Source of the DNA: Casp-actino8 sp044355095
GTDB taxonomy: Bacteria > Actinomycetota > Acidimicrobiia > Acidimicrobiales > Ilumatobacteraceae
Reading direction: 5' to 3'
DNA length: 64,000 nucleotides
Assembly (NCBI GenBank): GCA_044355095.1
Contig: JBIKYT010000002.1
Coordinates: 1-64,000, forward strand
Shown: in pieces, positions 41,755 to 50,516 of the stretch
Position numbering within the stretch: position 1 is the first letter of the stretch
Layout: every line of letters begins with the position of its first letter
Notes under the pieces: generated by a model
What the model saw: only the letters and a program-made list of their open reading frames with translations
What the model was told of the DNA's origin: nothing
Database searches by the model: none
Made by a program: the position numbers and the translations under genes

Positions 41755-42312
41755 TTATTGACGAGTTGATTGAACAGTTGCGATGAGCGCCTGAAGGCGT
41801 TCCTTCACCAACGCTTCAATGGCTGGGTCTGTGGTTGAGCCGTCAGATGCAATGCGTGCGGCACCTTTGGCGATCTGACCATTGGGATCGGTGATCACTG
41901 TGTTGCCGAGTAGACCCAAAATTCCGCTGAGTTGTTCAATCATGTGTGCACCTCCAGTTCCTCCTGAAGAGCTAATCAAACTGACCGCCTTTCCCGAGAG
42001 CACATGTTGACCCATCGGTCGGCTAGCCCAATCAATGGCATTCTTCAGAACAGCGGTAGGTCCGAAGTTGTATTCAGGGGCGGCGATAAACAACGCGTCT
42101 GCTTGACGAACTAGTTCGCGCCATTGCTGCACCACTGCCGGAGTTCGCGATGGATCCTCGAGATCTTCGTTGTAAAACGGGAGTGACCCGATGTCGCTAT
42201 GAACGGTAAATGTGACATCTGTCGGCGCGAGTTCTTGTGCCAACTTCACGAGTCCACGATTTGATGATTCTTGACGCATGCTTCCGAATATTCCGAGGAT
42301 CTGAATTGACAT
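41755..42312 (-). CDS. NAD(P)H-dependent FMN reductase family protein
   Basis: The 185-residue flavodoxin-like protein has the FMN phosphate loop GSMRQESSNRGLVKLA, the PEYNFGPTAVLKNAIDWASRP motif of the family and an SSSGGTGGAH flavin-ring loop. Members reduce FMN, quinones, azo dyes or metals with NAD(P)H. It is a single gene on the minus strand, ending 7 bp after the Ntn hydrolase gene and diverging from the glycan cluster. Confidence 0.9.
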   Translation of the reverse strand: MSIQILGIFGSMRQESSNRGLVKLAQELAPTDVTFTVHSDIGSLPFYNEDLEDPSRTPAVVQQWRELVRQADALFIAAPEYNFGPTAVLKNAIDWASRPMGQHVLSGKAVSLISSSGGTGGAHMIEQLSGILGLLGNTVITDPNGQIAKGAARIASDGSTTDPAIEALVKERLQALIATVQSTRQ

Positions 42313-42372
42313 GTCTCAATTATGACCCTGAAGTGGTGCGTGAGAGCGACCGAGATCGGGCAAGATAGAGAG

Positions 42373-43452
42373 GTGCAAGCACCTATTCGCGTGGCCTACA
42401 CATTTGAACAGTGCTGGCATCGTGTACCTGGTGGGACGGCGTCCTCGGCGATTCGGGCTGCGGTGGCACTCGGAGATATTCCAGGGGTTGAATTAGTTGG
42501 GGTCGCCGGCACTCATCGTCAATCGCCCGAACCTTCGTTTATGCCGCCGATACCGATCCATGCTTTGCCTTTTCGACGTCCATTGCTTTATGAAACATGG
42601 TTGCGGTTTGGGTGGCCCCAAGTTGAACGGGCGACAGGTCCAGTAGACGTCTTGCACTGCACCGGACTTATTCCTGCTCCTTCAAAGGCTCCGCTCGTCG
42701 CAACATTGCATGACGTTGCTTGGCGTCATCGACCCGATCACTTCACGCGTCACGGAGTGCGAATTTTCGAACGCAGTTTGGTTGAAATACGTCGTCGCGC
42801 CGAAATTGTCTTATGCCCATCAACCGTCACCATGCTTGATGCCGAGAGAGCAGGCATTAACACCGAACGTCTGCGACTGATTCCGTGGGGAGTTGAATCA
42901 AAGCCAGTGACCCCTGCTGATGTTGAAGCAGTGCGGGCGAAGTATTCATTGCCGCAGGAGTTTCTACTTTTTGTCGGAACAGTTGAACCACGTAAGAACC
43001 TGCGACGTCTTGTCGACGCAATGGCGGTTTCGAATTGTGCGCTTCCATTAGTTGTGGCGGGCTCGCAGGGTTGGGGAGATACTGGGGTGAGCGCGACAAG
43101 TTCGGTGCACTTCATCGGGTTTGTGGCAGATTCTGAATTGCCAGCCTTGTATTCAAGTGCGGCGGCTTTTTGCTATCCGAGCGAACGCGAGGGATTCGGC
43201 ATGCCCGTACTGGAGGCCATGTCATACGGAACTCCGGTCGTCACGAGCCTCGGAACATCAACTGAAGAAGTTGCAGGTGGTGCTGCGGTCTTGGTTGATC
43301 CGTTTGACGTGGAAGATATCGCTCGAGGAATTGACGAGGTACTTTCTCGTCGCCAGGAGTTGTCGATTTGGGGTTTACGTCAAGCCGCACGACGTCAGTG
43401 GTCAGAAACGGCCCGACTCACTGTGGCTGCTTATCGCGAGGTCATCGGTTGA
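42373..43452 (+). CDS. GT4 family glycosyltransferase
   Basis: The 359-residue retaining GT-B enzyme transfers a sugar from a nucleotide donor at the inner membrane face or cytosol. Features are a VDVLHCTG N-domain strand, LVATLHDVAWRHRPDHF, the LLFVGTVEPRKNLRRLVDAM domain linker, and PSEREGFGMPVLEAMSYG with the EX7E-type motif. GTG 42373 is used; upstream in-frame codons to 42322 are less likely. It starts the glycan-gene run and overlaps the next GT4 gene by 4 bp. Donor and linkage are unknown. Confidence 0.88.
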   Translation: MQAPIRVAYTFEQCWHRVPGGTASSAIRAAVALGDIPGVELVGVAGTHRQSPEPSFMPPIPIHALPFRRPLLYETWLRFGWPQVERATGPVDVLHCTGLIPAPSKAPLVATLHDVAWRHRPDHFTRHGVRIFERSLVEIRRRAEIVLCPSTVTMLDAERAGINTERLRLIPWGVESKPVTPADVEAVRAKYSLPQEFLLFVGTVEPRKNLRRLVDAMAVSNCALPLVVAGSQGWGDTGVSATSSVHFIGFVADSELPALYSSAAAFCYPSEREGFGMPVLEAMSYGTPVVTSLGTSTEEVAGGAAVLVDPFDVEDIARGIDEVLSRRQELSIWGLRQAARRQWSETARLTVAAYREVIG

Positions 43453-44564
43453 GTGCTCCGGCTAAACCACAAGTCACCGCCAATTTGATGTGGTGCGTCC
43501 CTGGGGCGGTCGGTGGCAGCGAAGACTATTTAGTGCGCCAACTCCTGGGAATTTCATCAAACGACTTTGATATCACGGTTTGCGCGCCTCAAGGATTCAC
43601 TGCGGCCCATCCCGATGTCGCCGAGCGACATCGCATTATCGAAACTAATCACGATGGGCGGTCTCGTCCGCGGCGAGTGTTTTCTGAGTCAACATGGCTC
43701 TTCGAACGTTCTCGTGGCTCAGCCCTCGTGCATCATGGTGGCGGAACAATTCCACTTCGTCATCGACAACCGACGGTCTTAACAATTCATGACTTGCAGT
43801 ACCGAGAGTTTCCACAGTACGTGCGACCTCACAAACTTGCCTATTTGAAAACGGTGATGCCACGTTCGGCGCGGCGCGCCGACATCATTGCAGTTCCAAC
43901 TCAATTTGTGAAACAAACTGTTGTTGATGCTTATGCGATTGACCCCAATCGCATCACTGTTGTGCAACACGGAATTGAGAGTTCGCTCGGAACTGATGCG
44001 ACGAGCGAAGCAGCTTTGCGCGCAAAGTATTTACTTGGCGATCGGCCCGTAGTCATACTTCCGGCGATGACACACCCGCATAAGGGGCATTTGTTCTTGC
44101 TCGATGTCATGGAAAAGTATTGGAATGCGCAGGGGATACAACTCGTTCTGATCGGAGCAGCGGGACTCGCCGAAGATGCGGTGAATCAACGAATTAGTAC
44201 GGCTGGTTTGAAAAGTTGTGTGAAGAAATTGGGACGAGTCAGCAAAGCCGATCGAGATGGACTCATCAAAATGGCCATGGCATTAGTTTTCCCGAGTGAA
44301 TACGAGGGTTTTGGCGCTCCAATTATTGAAGCAATGGCGCTCGGAACCCCAGTCATTTCAAGTGATCTCGCGTGCTTGCCTGAAGTGGTCGGTGACGCTG
44401 GGCTGGTGTTGCCCTTACTTGTTGAAGCCTGGGCCGATGCAGTTGAGCAGGTTCAGTTTTCGCGGGGTCATTATCTTGAATTGGCGACTCGAAGATTAGA
44501 AAATTTCACTGCTGAAGCATCGGGAAGAGCACTTGCCGATGCATATCGAATGGCTCTGCGATGA
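43449..44564 (+). CDS. GT4 family glycosyltransferase
   Basis: The 371-residue GT4 enzyme starts at TTG 43449, whose TTGA overlaps the previous stop; the first strand VTANLMWCVPGAVGGSEDYL follows. The C-domain begins PVVILPAMTHPHKGHLFLLD and carries PSEYEGFGAPIIEAMALGTP with the EX7E motif. ATG 43488 is an alternative but would cut off the first beta strand. The stop overlaps the next gene by 4 bp. It belongs to the same transcript as the flanking GT4 genes and probably acts on the same glycan. Confidence 0.87.
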   Translation: MSAPAKPQVTANLMWCVPGAVGGSEDYLVRQLLGISSNDFDITVCAPQGFTAAHPDVAERHRIIETNHDGRSRPRRVFSESTWLFERSRGSALVHHGGGTIPLRHRQPTVLTIHDLQYREFPQYVRPHKLAYLKTVMPRSARRADIIAVPTQFVKQTVVDAYAIDPNRITVVQHGIESSLGTDATSEAALRAKYLLGDRPVVILPAMTHPHKGHLFLLDVMEKYWNAQGIQLVLIGAAGLAEDAVNQRISTAGLKSCVKKLGRVSKADRDGLIKMAMALVFPSEYEGFGAPIIEAMALGTPVISSDLACLPEVVGDAGLVLPLLVEAWADAVEQVQFSRGHYLELATRRLENFTAEASGRALADAYRMALR

Positions 44565-45859
44565 GTGCTCCCTTGAAATTGCTGGTTCTATGTCCGCACT
44601 TCGAACCTGACACGGCACCAACTGGTGTCGTGATGACCAGAATCGTTCACGAGCTTGCTGAGCTAGGTCACGAAATTCATGTTGTGACTGCTCTTCCTTG
44701 GTATCGCGAACACAAGGTTGAAAGTGAATGGGTGCAGACAACATGGAAGACTCGAACTTCGGTAACGGCGTGGGGGTCGGTGACCCGTTTAAACCCATTT
44801 GCTGGTGACGACAAAAAGAATTTGTGGCGCAGAGCGCTTGGTTTTGTTGGGTTTTCTGTAATTTCAGTGGTTGCTGGTCTGAGGGCAGCGCGCGCTAGTG
44901 GAGATAAGAGGCGAGTCGATGCAGTGATTGCAATGTCGCCGCCACTCACTCTTGGTTTGAGCGGTTGGTTGATCGCTCAGGGACGACGGGCTCCCTTGAT
45001 ATTCAATGTTCAAGATGTCTTCCCAGATGCAGCAATTGAAACCGGTGCTATTAAGAACTCGACGGTGATTACTATCGCTCGTTGGCTTGAGAAGATTTCG
45101 TATCGTGCCGCGCGGGTTGTGACTGTCTTGTCTGACGATTTGCGGGAGAACATCACTGCAAAATTGCCGGTCGCGCATTCAGAAAAAGTCGTAGTGATTC
45201 CAAACTTTGTTGATACCGAAGCGATTCAACCGTTAGGGCGAATGACGCAGTACCGACAAGACCTAGGAATCGACGATCGTCCTGTGGTGATGTACGCCGG
45301 CAACGTTGGCTTCTCGCAGTCGTTGAATCTGCTCATTGATGCAGCCCGTGAATTTCCTGGGGTTGCCTTTGTGGTGAACGGTTCAGGAGCAGCGCGGGCC
45401 TCGTTAGAACTTGAAGCCAAAGAAGTGGGAAATGTCATCTTTGGCGACTACCAACCGAGTGAGCGTCTAGCCGAAGTTCTGGCCACCGCAGATATTCATG
45501 TGGTCCTCCTGAAGAAGGGCCTAGGGAAGGTCAGCGTTCCGTCTAAGACGTATTCAATTATGGCCTCAGGTCGAGCGGTCGTGGCCGCGATCGACCCTGG
45601 AACCGAGGTGGTACGGCTGATTGAGGGTGCACAGAGCGGTGTTGCGGTTGCCCCCGATGACCCCGCTGCCCTCATCGGGGCGTTGCGAACGATGTTGGAC
45701 GACCCCAGTCAAATTCGCCAAATGGGGGAGCGGGCTCGGGAATTCGTTGAACACGTGGCCTCCCCAGCAGCAGTCGCACAGCGCTATGTCGAAGTGCTCC
45801 ATGGTCTACGTGACGGTCTACGTGACGGTCTACGTGACGGTCCACGTGACGAACATTGA
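44561..45859 (+). CDS. GT4 family glycosyltransferase, WcaI/WbuB-like
   Basis: The 432-residue enzyme resembles the WcaI/WbuB group, with LLVLCPHFEPDTAPTGVVMT and a membrane-associated N-domain helix near VGFSVISVVAGL. APLIFNVQDVFPDAAIETGA, MYAGNVGFSQSLNLLIDAA and a C-domain motif VPSKTYSIMASGRAVVAAI also fit. This group often transfers L-Fuc or FucNAc-type sugars, which would fit the nearby GDP-mannose 4,6-dehydratase, but this is inference. The last residues repeat Gly-Leu-Arg-Asp, from four 12-bp DNA repeats. It overlaps the preceding gene by 4 bp. Confidence 0.85.
   Translation: MSAPLKLLVLCPHFEPDTAPTGVVMTRIVHELAELGHEIHVVTALPWYREHKVESEWVQTTWKTRTSVTAWGSVTRLNPFAGDDKKNLWRRALGFVGFSVISVVAGLRAARASGDKRRVDAVIAMSPPLTLGLSGWLIAQGRRAPLIFNVQDVFPDAAIETGAIKNSTVITIARWLEKISYRAARVVTVLSDDLRENITAKLPVAHSEKVVVIPNFVDTEAIQPLGRMTQYRQDLGIDDRPVVMYAGNVGFSQSLNLLIDAAREFPGVAFVVNGSGAARASLELEAKEVGNVIFGDYQPSERLAEVLATADIHVVLLKKGLGKVSVPSKTYSIMASGRAVVAAIDPGTEVVRLIEGAQSGVAVAPDDPAALIGALRTMLDDPSQIRQMGERAREFVEHVASPAAVAQRYVEVLHGLRDGLRDGLRDGPRDEH
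45803..45850 (+). repeat. Four tandem 12-bp repeats in the GT4 C-terminus
   Basis: GGTCTACGTGAC is repeated four times head to tail (45803, 45815, 45827, 45839; the last with one change, CTAC to CCAC). It is in frame and adds three GLRD and one GPRD unit to the protein end, a pattern expected from replication slippage. Confidence 0.95.
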
Positions 45860-45930
45860 TCGGGGCTTTACGACCCAATCGGGGAATGTGCTCGGCATTT
45901 GGCAGTTTGTGCAGGTAGCCTTTCTCCCTC

Positions 45931-46821
45931 GTGGGTAAGGCATCGTCAGCCAAAAAAGTCGCTCGGCTCGCTCAAAAGGGCAAAGGGCGCAAAGTTCGTT
46001 TTCAAGGTGGAACTCTGTTCCCCGCTTTGATCGTGGGTATCGCCGTTGTCGGCGCTGCTCTCATCGTGTATTCGCGGGCCTCAATTCCTGATCAAAACGT
46101 TCCTCCAACCGTCGAAGATCACTGGCACGCCTCGTATGGCTTCTACGCCTGTGATCAATGGTTGCCCGATCTTCAAGGGAACAAAGAAGAGTTGAGCACC
46201 GCTGGTGGCTTACTCAATGAGGGTTTCCGTCGCACCGGAATTCACAGTCACGACGACGGAGTCATTCACTGGCACCCGTACTCGTCTGCTGCGACGGGTC
46301 GCAATGCCAAGCTCGGTGTCTTCCTTGACGTGTACGGAATCAAGATCAGTGACACGAAAATCGAGTTCCCCGCCGATCAAGGCGGAGCGGTGTACGAAGA
46401 GGGCGTTACGAAGTGCACCGATGCCGATGGCAAATCGGTTGACGGCGAAGTTGTGGTGTATGCGTTTGAGGCCTTTGATTCGCCAGACGACTACACGACT
46501 TACATCACCAATTTTGATGACATTCGTTTGAAGCAAGACGGTATGGCGTTCTCCGTTATGTTTGCCCCTGCTGGCACCAAGGCTGAATTGCCACCTTCTG
46601 CTGCTGACTTGCCCGCCTTGGGCGCTGTCGATGGTGGAACTACTGGTCAAACCACAACAACTGTTGCTGGAGCGAGCGCTGTTCCTGGCGAGTCGACGAC
46701 GACTGTCGCTGGTGAGTCAGCAACGACAGTTGCCGGAGCGACCACTGTTCCAGCGACAACTACTGCACCAAGTGCGACAACGTCAGCCGCACCGGCTGGT
46801 CCAACAACGACTGCTGGCTGA
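45931..46821 (+). CDS. Membrane-anchored histidine-rich extracytoplasmic protein
   Basis: I do not recognise a named family. The 296-residue protein has a basic cytosolic start, one membrane helix (about 28-47), a folded domain to about residue 225, then a 70-residue Thr/Ala/Gly/Pro-rich tail. The domain has striking His pairs, HWHASYGFYACDQWLPD and GIHSHDDGVIHWHPY, and Cys74 plus a second Cys near 160 that could form a disulfide. Six His plus Asp/Asp could build a metal site. It starts with GTG 45931 and overlaps the sugar-nucleotide gene by one base. A role in envelope assembly is inferred from position only. Confidence 0.75.
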   Translation: MGKASSAKKVARLAQKGKGRKVRFQGGTLFPALIVGIAVVGAALIVYSRASIPDQNVPPTVEDHWHASYGFYACDQWLPDLQGNKEELSTAGGLLNEGFRRTGIHSHDDGVIHWHPYSSAATGRNAKLGVFLDVYGIKISDTKIEFPADQGGAVYEEGVTKCTDADGKSVDGEVVVYAFEAFDSPDDYTTYITNFDDIRLKQDGMAFSVMFAPAGTKAELPPSAADLPALGAVDGGTTGQTTTTVAGASAVPGESTTTVAGESATTVAGATTVPATTTAPSATTSAAPAGPTTTAG

Positions 46822-47825
46822 TGCGCGCGGTGGTTCTCGTCGGCGGGTTTGGTACCCGACTGCGACCACTTACGTTCACAACGCCTAAGCCAATGTTGCC
46901 CGTTGGGCATCGTCCAATTGTTGAAAACTTGGTTCGTATGCTGGCGGCGGCTGGCATCGATGAAGTAGTCCTTGGTCTTGGCTTCAAGCCCGAACCGTTT
47001 ATTGAAGCCTTCCCCGACGGAACTTGTGCCGGCGTGCGGTTGCACTATGCCGTCGAGCCCGAACCGCTTGATACGGCAGGGGCAATTCGCTTCGCGGCCG
47101 ACCATGCCGGCATCGATGACACATTCGTTGTTGTGAACGGTGATGTACTGACCGATCTTGATGTCAGCTCGCTGATTGCATTTCATCGATCCAAGAATGC
47201 CGAAGCAACGATTCACCTGACCCCAGTGGAAGATCCGTCTGCTTACGGTGTTGTCGCTATGGATGCCAATGGTCGGGTTGAACGGTTTGTTGAAAAGCCC
47301 GCATCCGGAACTGCTCCAAGCAATCTGATTAATGCTGGGACCTACGTGCTTGAACCTTCGGTCTTGCAGCGCATCGAACTTGGACGCAAAGTGTCGATTG
47401 AACGCGAAATTTTCCCGTTGATTGTTGAAGATGGCCGATTGTTCGCGATGGCTACCGATGATTACTGGATTGATACGGGCCGACCAGAGCCCTACCGTCG
47501 AGCGAACCTTGACATGATTGACGGAGTCCGTCGTCAGATGTCTGCGCCAGGCATAGAAAATGGAGCCAAGGTGCATGCCACGGCTTTGATTGAGCACAGC
47601 CTGGTGTCATCTGGAGCAGTCATTGCGCCAGGAGCCAGCATTCATGACTCAGTGATTCTTGCGACCGCGGTTATTCACGAGGGCGCACTGGTGCGTGATT
47701 CAATCGTGATGGGAACCGTGGGTGAGCGAGCAACGATCACCGACACAGTGGTGGGCGTAACCGGAGTGGTCGCCGATGGTGCCACACTTGAGCATGCGTT
47801 TGTGCCCGACCCCTCAGCGGTTTAG
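46821..47825 (+). CDS. NDP-sugar pyrophosphorylase (mannose-1-phosphate guanylyltransferase type)
   Basis: The 334-residue nucleotidyltransferase has the activation loop VVLVGGFGTRLRPLT at 4-18, PKPMLPVGHRPIVEN, VVVNGDVLTD with the metal Asp, and FVEKPASG. A C-terminal left-handed beta-helix has hexapeptide repeats (GAKVHATALIEHSLVSSGAV). It resembles the actinobacterial ManB/ManC (GDP-mannose) enzymes found next to cofE-cofD in mycobacteria. GDP-mannose would feed the GDP-mannose 4,6-dehydratase in this locus. Glucose- or other hexose-1-phosphate remains possible. Confidence 0.88.
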   Translation: MRAVVLVGGFGTRLRPLTFTTPKPMLPVGHRPIVENLVRMLAAAGIDEVVLGLGFKPEPFIEAFPDGTCAGVRLHYAVEPEPLDTAGAIRFAADHAGIDDTFVVVNGDVLTDLDVSSLIAFHRSKNAEATIHLTPVEDPSAYGVVAMDANGRVERFVEKPASGTAPSNLINAGTYVLEPSVLQRIELGRKVSIEREIFPLIVEDGRLFAMATDDYWIDTGRPEPYRRANLDMIDGVRRQMSAPGIENGAKVHATALIEHSLVSSGAVIAPGASIHDSVILATAVIHEGALVRDSIVMGTVGERATITDTVVGVTGVVADGATLEHAFVPDPSAV

Positions 47826-47834
47826 GTTGATTCA

Positions 47835-48776
47835 ATGAATCAGCGCAGTGTTGCCAAGCGACCTGACGCAGTCATGGTTGTGGGCGGTGCCGGATTTTTA
47901 GGCTCGCATATTGTCGACCGCTTGCTTGCAGAGAATTCTCGCGTTGATGTCGTCGACGATTTGTCGAGTGGTTCGTTGTCAAATCTCGCGGCTGCACGTT
48001 CGTCGTCGACTGAAGGTGCCCTGCGGATAGATACCCTCGATGTCACGATTCCAGAATTTGTTGATGTTGTTCGTCTACGACGACCCGAGGTCATGTATGT
48101 GACGTCGTTGCTCACTCCAACGCTGCGTGATTCTGCAGGGTGCACGAAAAGTTACGCGATGGCAGTCGCAGTATTCGAGGCCGCGGTTCAGGCCAAGGTG
48201 GGCAAAGTGGTCGTTACCTTGCCGGCCACAGTTTTATACGGAGATGTGCCAACACGTGAGTTGCCGATTAAAGAAGATCGTGAACGTCGCCCTGTTGGTT
48301 TGTCTGGGGTAACCGCCAACGCAATTATTGAACTTTGTGAGTCGTATCGCCGCGACCAAGGTATTGAATTTACGGTCTTGGCACTTCCGACCGTGTACGG
48401 ACCTCGTCAACCGATGAATAACAATGTGGTCTCGGCATTTATGGCGGCTCGCGCGTCCTTGAACGAACCAACGATTTTTGGTGATGGAAAACAAACTCGA
48501 GATTTTCTCTTTGTTGACGACGCAGCTGATGCCGCATCTCGAGCGTGTGCCAAAGGTGGGGGATTGGTTTTACATATCGGAACTGGTCAACAGACCAGCA
48601 TTAAAGATCTATGGCAACTGATTGGCCAAGGTCTAACGGCGACTACAGCAGTAAAGCCTGCGCATAGTTTGCAACGATTTGCTCTCTCGGCATCACGAGC
48701 TCGACTGCATCTCGGATGGTCATCGTGGACAACTCTTGCCGATGGTCTTGATCGAATGAGCCCCGAAAAGAATTGA
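47835..48776 (+). CDS. NAD-dependent epimerase/dehydratase-like protein lacking catalytic residues
   Basis: The 313-residue protein has an extended SDR fold: VVGGAGFLGSHIVDRLL at 15-31, VVDDLSSG, and PTVYGPRQPMNN and DGKQTRDFLFVDDAADA typical of UDP-glucose epimerase-like proteins. The active site is altered. Where SPYGVSK-type YxxxK is expected the sequence is GLSGVTA (Tyr to Ser157, Lys to Ala161), and the Ser/Thr of the SSxxVYG strand is replaced (TLPATVLYG). It may bind NAD and sugar nucleotide without catalysis, or use a different chemistry. It follows the pyrophosphorylase gene by 9 bp and converges on cofE. Confidence 0.8.
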   Translation: MNQRSVAKRPDAVMVVGGAGFLGSHIVDRLLAENSRVDVVDDLSSGSLSNLAAARSSSTEGALRIDTLDVTIPEFVDVVRLRRPEVMYVTSLLTPTLRDSAGCTKSYAMAVAVFEAAVQAKVGKVVVTLPATVLYGDVPTRELPIKEDRERRPVGLSGVTANAIIELCESYRRDQGIEFTVLALPTVYGPRQPMNNNVVSAFMAARASLNEPTIFGDGKQTRDFLFVDDAADAASRACAKGGGLVLHIGTGQQTSIKDLWQLIGQGLTATTAVKPAHSLQRFALSASRARLHLGWSSWTTLADGLDRMSPEKN

Positions 48777-48777
48777 G

Positions 48778-49515
48778 TTAACGGAATAGGTCTTCTTGTG
48801 GTGGACGCACAATTTCGTTGATTGAAGATTCGCGCAGCCACGATGGGTCTAAACCACGTACGACGGCGACAGGAACACCGTTTGATTTGCCCATCACTAA
48901 CTCGGCTGCTGAGGCAACTTCATCAGCAATGGAAACTTCGGTGACTTGCATCATGCGACCTAAGGCATCGGGGGTGCCGCGAAGATCGAGAACTCCAGCG
49001 ACACCGGCAACGCCAATAGCAACATCGGTGAGTCCCTTGCGCCAGGGCCGACCAAAAGTGTCAGAAATAATGATTCCTACAGAAACGCCAAGTTTGGCGC
49101 GGATGATGTCACGAATTCTTCGAGCCGACCGATCACTGTCAATGGGCAATAGTGCGGCCCATCCCCGTTCAACATTGGACAAATCAATTCCGCTATTTGC
49201 ACAGATGAAGCCATGTTTGGTTTCGGTGATGATGAGATCTCCGCGACGGCGAACAACGCGCACACCTTCTTCTTCAACAAGAGCCTTGTGTGAGAGGGGA
49301 TCGTCGGGATCAATCTCGACCATACGACCTTCGGCCTTCGAGACAATTTTTTGGGTGACGACAAGTACATCGCCATCAAGGAGCGGTCCATTAGGTACTG
49401 CACGACAGGCATCAACGATGACGTCACCCAACTGATCGCCAGGGACAATCTCGCCGATCCCGGTTACTCCCCAGGCAGTCATTCGTAATTGTGGCTGTTG
49501 GTTTTGTTCACTCAT
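48778..49515 (-). CDS. cofE: Coenzyme F420-0:L-glutamate ligase
   Basis: CofE adds glutamate residues to F420-0 using GTP, building the tail of the deazaflavin cofactor. The 245-residue protein shows VTGIGEIVPGDQLGDVI, DVLVVTQKIVSKAEGR, SGIDLSNVERGWAALLP, and IIISDTFGRPWRKGLTDVAI, all family motifs. It ends after the ligase domain. The C-terminal FMN-dependent reductase domain of mycobacterial FbiB is missing, so that step must be encoded elsewhere. It overlaps cofD by 4 bp. Confidence 0.92.
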   Translation of the reverse strand: MSEQNQQPQLRMTAWGVTGIGEIVPGDQLGDVIVDACRAVPNGPLLDGDVLVVTQKIVSKAEGRMVEIDPDDPLSHKALVEEEGVRVVRRRGDLIITETKHGFICANSGIDLSNVERGWAALLPIDSDRSARRIRDIIRAKLGVSVGIIISDTFGRPWRKGLTDVAIGVAGVAGVLDLRGTPDALGRMMQVTEVSIADEVASAAELVMGKSNGVPVAVVRGLDPSWLRESSINEIVRPPQEDLFR

Positions 49516-50480
49516 GGCTTTCCTGACCTCGCTGCTTGCAAAACTTTACGGGCTAGTTCTTGGGTTATTTCAGGTGTGCGCATAATCGTGTCGGTGATGA
49601 CACATTTCATTCCTTCACGTTCAACGGCATTCTGCAGGGCTTCGTCTTGTTGGTCAATCACCAATGTTGAACACACAGGCGCATAAATGCGGGCCACTCC
49701 GACGACGGATGCCTCATGGCCAAGTTCGGTCAGCATTCGGTCTGCTGGACCTTTCAAGGCTGAACCAGCAACAATCGGTGAGATGGCGACAACTCGATCT
49801 CGATTGGTTGCTAGTGCTTGGTCTACCCCTGAGAGAGCGCGAATTGGGCCAAGCGAAACGATTGGATTCGACGGAGCGATGATGATTGCTTCAGACGAGT
49901 CAAGTAAGTCAAGGAATATCGGTTGAGCGGTCGATGCACCAACAAACTGGACGCCAGTGACAGGCACACCGTGGCGTCGCTGCACGAAATATTCTTGGAA
50001 AGACACTGTTGATGCATGCCCGTCTTCAACGATGTCAACTTTGGTTGAGACGACATCGTTAGACATAGGAATCATGCTGAAGTTGAGACCCCACGCTCGA
50101 GTAATTTCCTGAGTGACCGTCGCGAGCGTTGCGCCCTCAGCAATACGGGCGGTTCGATACAAGTGGGTGGCTAGATCGCGATCACCTAAATTGAACCAGG
50201 TGCCGGCCGCGCTAGAACTCTGTGGCTTGACATCTTGATAGCGCGCTAGTGACTCCATGACTCGCCAAGATTCATTGGCAAGTCCCCAGCCGCGCCCAGG
50301 ATCTATGGCGTTGGCGACGGTGTAAGTGACGGTGTCGAGATCTGGCGAAATGTTGAGACCATGCATGATCGTGTCGTCACCCGTATTGACTACGACAGAA
50401 ATTTCTGATGGGTCAACTTCAAGAACGAGACCGCGTAAAAATCGCGCCGCTCCAACGCCACCTGCGAGGACAGTAATCAT
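49512..50480 (-). CDS. cofD: 2-phospho-L-lactate (enolpyruvyl) transferase
   Basis: CofD (FbiA) transfers the phospholactyl or enolpyruvyl phosphate group from its GDP-activated form to the deazaflavin Fo, giving F420-0 or dehydro-F420-0. The 322-residue protein begins MITVLAGGVGAARFLRGL and contains VVNTGDDTIMHGLNISPDLD, WFNLGDRDLATH, and IAPSNPIVSLGPI. ATG 50480 has a GGGAG ribosome binding site and matches the family start. The cofD-cofE order next to a sugar-nucleotide gene mirrors mycobacteria. Confidence 0.93.
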   Translation of the reverse strand: MITVLAGGVGAARFLRGLVLEVDPSEISVVVNTGDDTIMHGLNISPDLDTVTYTVANAIDPGRGWGLANESWRVMESLARYQDVKPQSSSAAGTWFNLGDRDLATHLYRTARIAEGATLATVTQEITRAWGLNFSMIPMSNDVVSTKVDIVEDGHASTVSFQEYFVQRRHGVPVTGVQFVGASTAQPIFLDLLDSSEAIIIAPSNPIVSLGPIRALSGVDQALATNRDRVVAISPIVAGSALKGPADRMLTELGHEASVVGVARIYAPVCSTLVIDQQDEALQNAVEREGMKCVITDTIMRTPEITQELARKVLQAARSGKP

Positions 50481-50516
50481 GCTCCCATTATTCCTTCTGG
50501 TGTTTCGTTTCAATCG

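Noticed and set aside
46647..47597. 316-residue ORF on the minus strand
   Set aside because: It lies antisense to the sugar-nucleotide pyrophosphorylase gene and the Thr-rich tail of the protein before it, both of which have clear family motifs; the antisense product has none.
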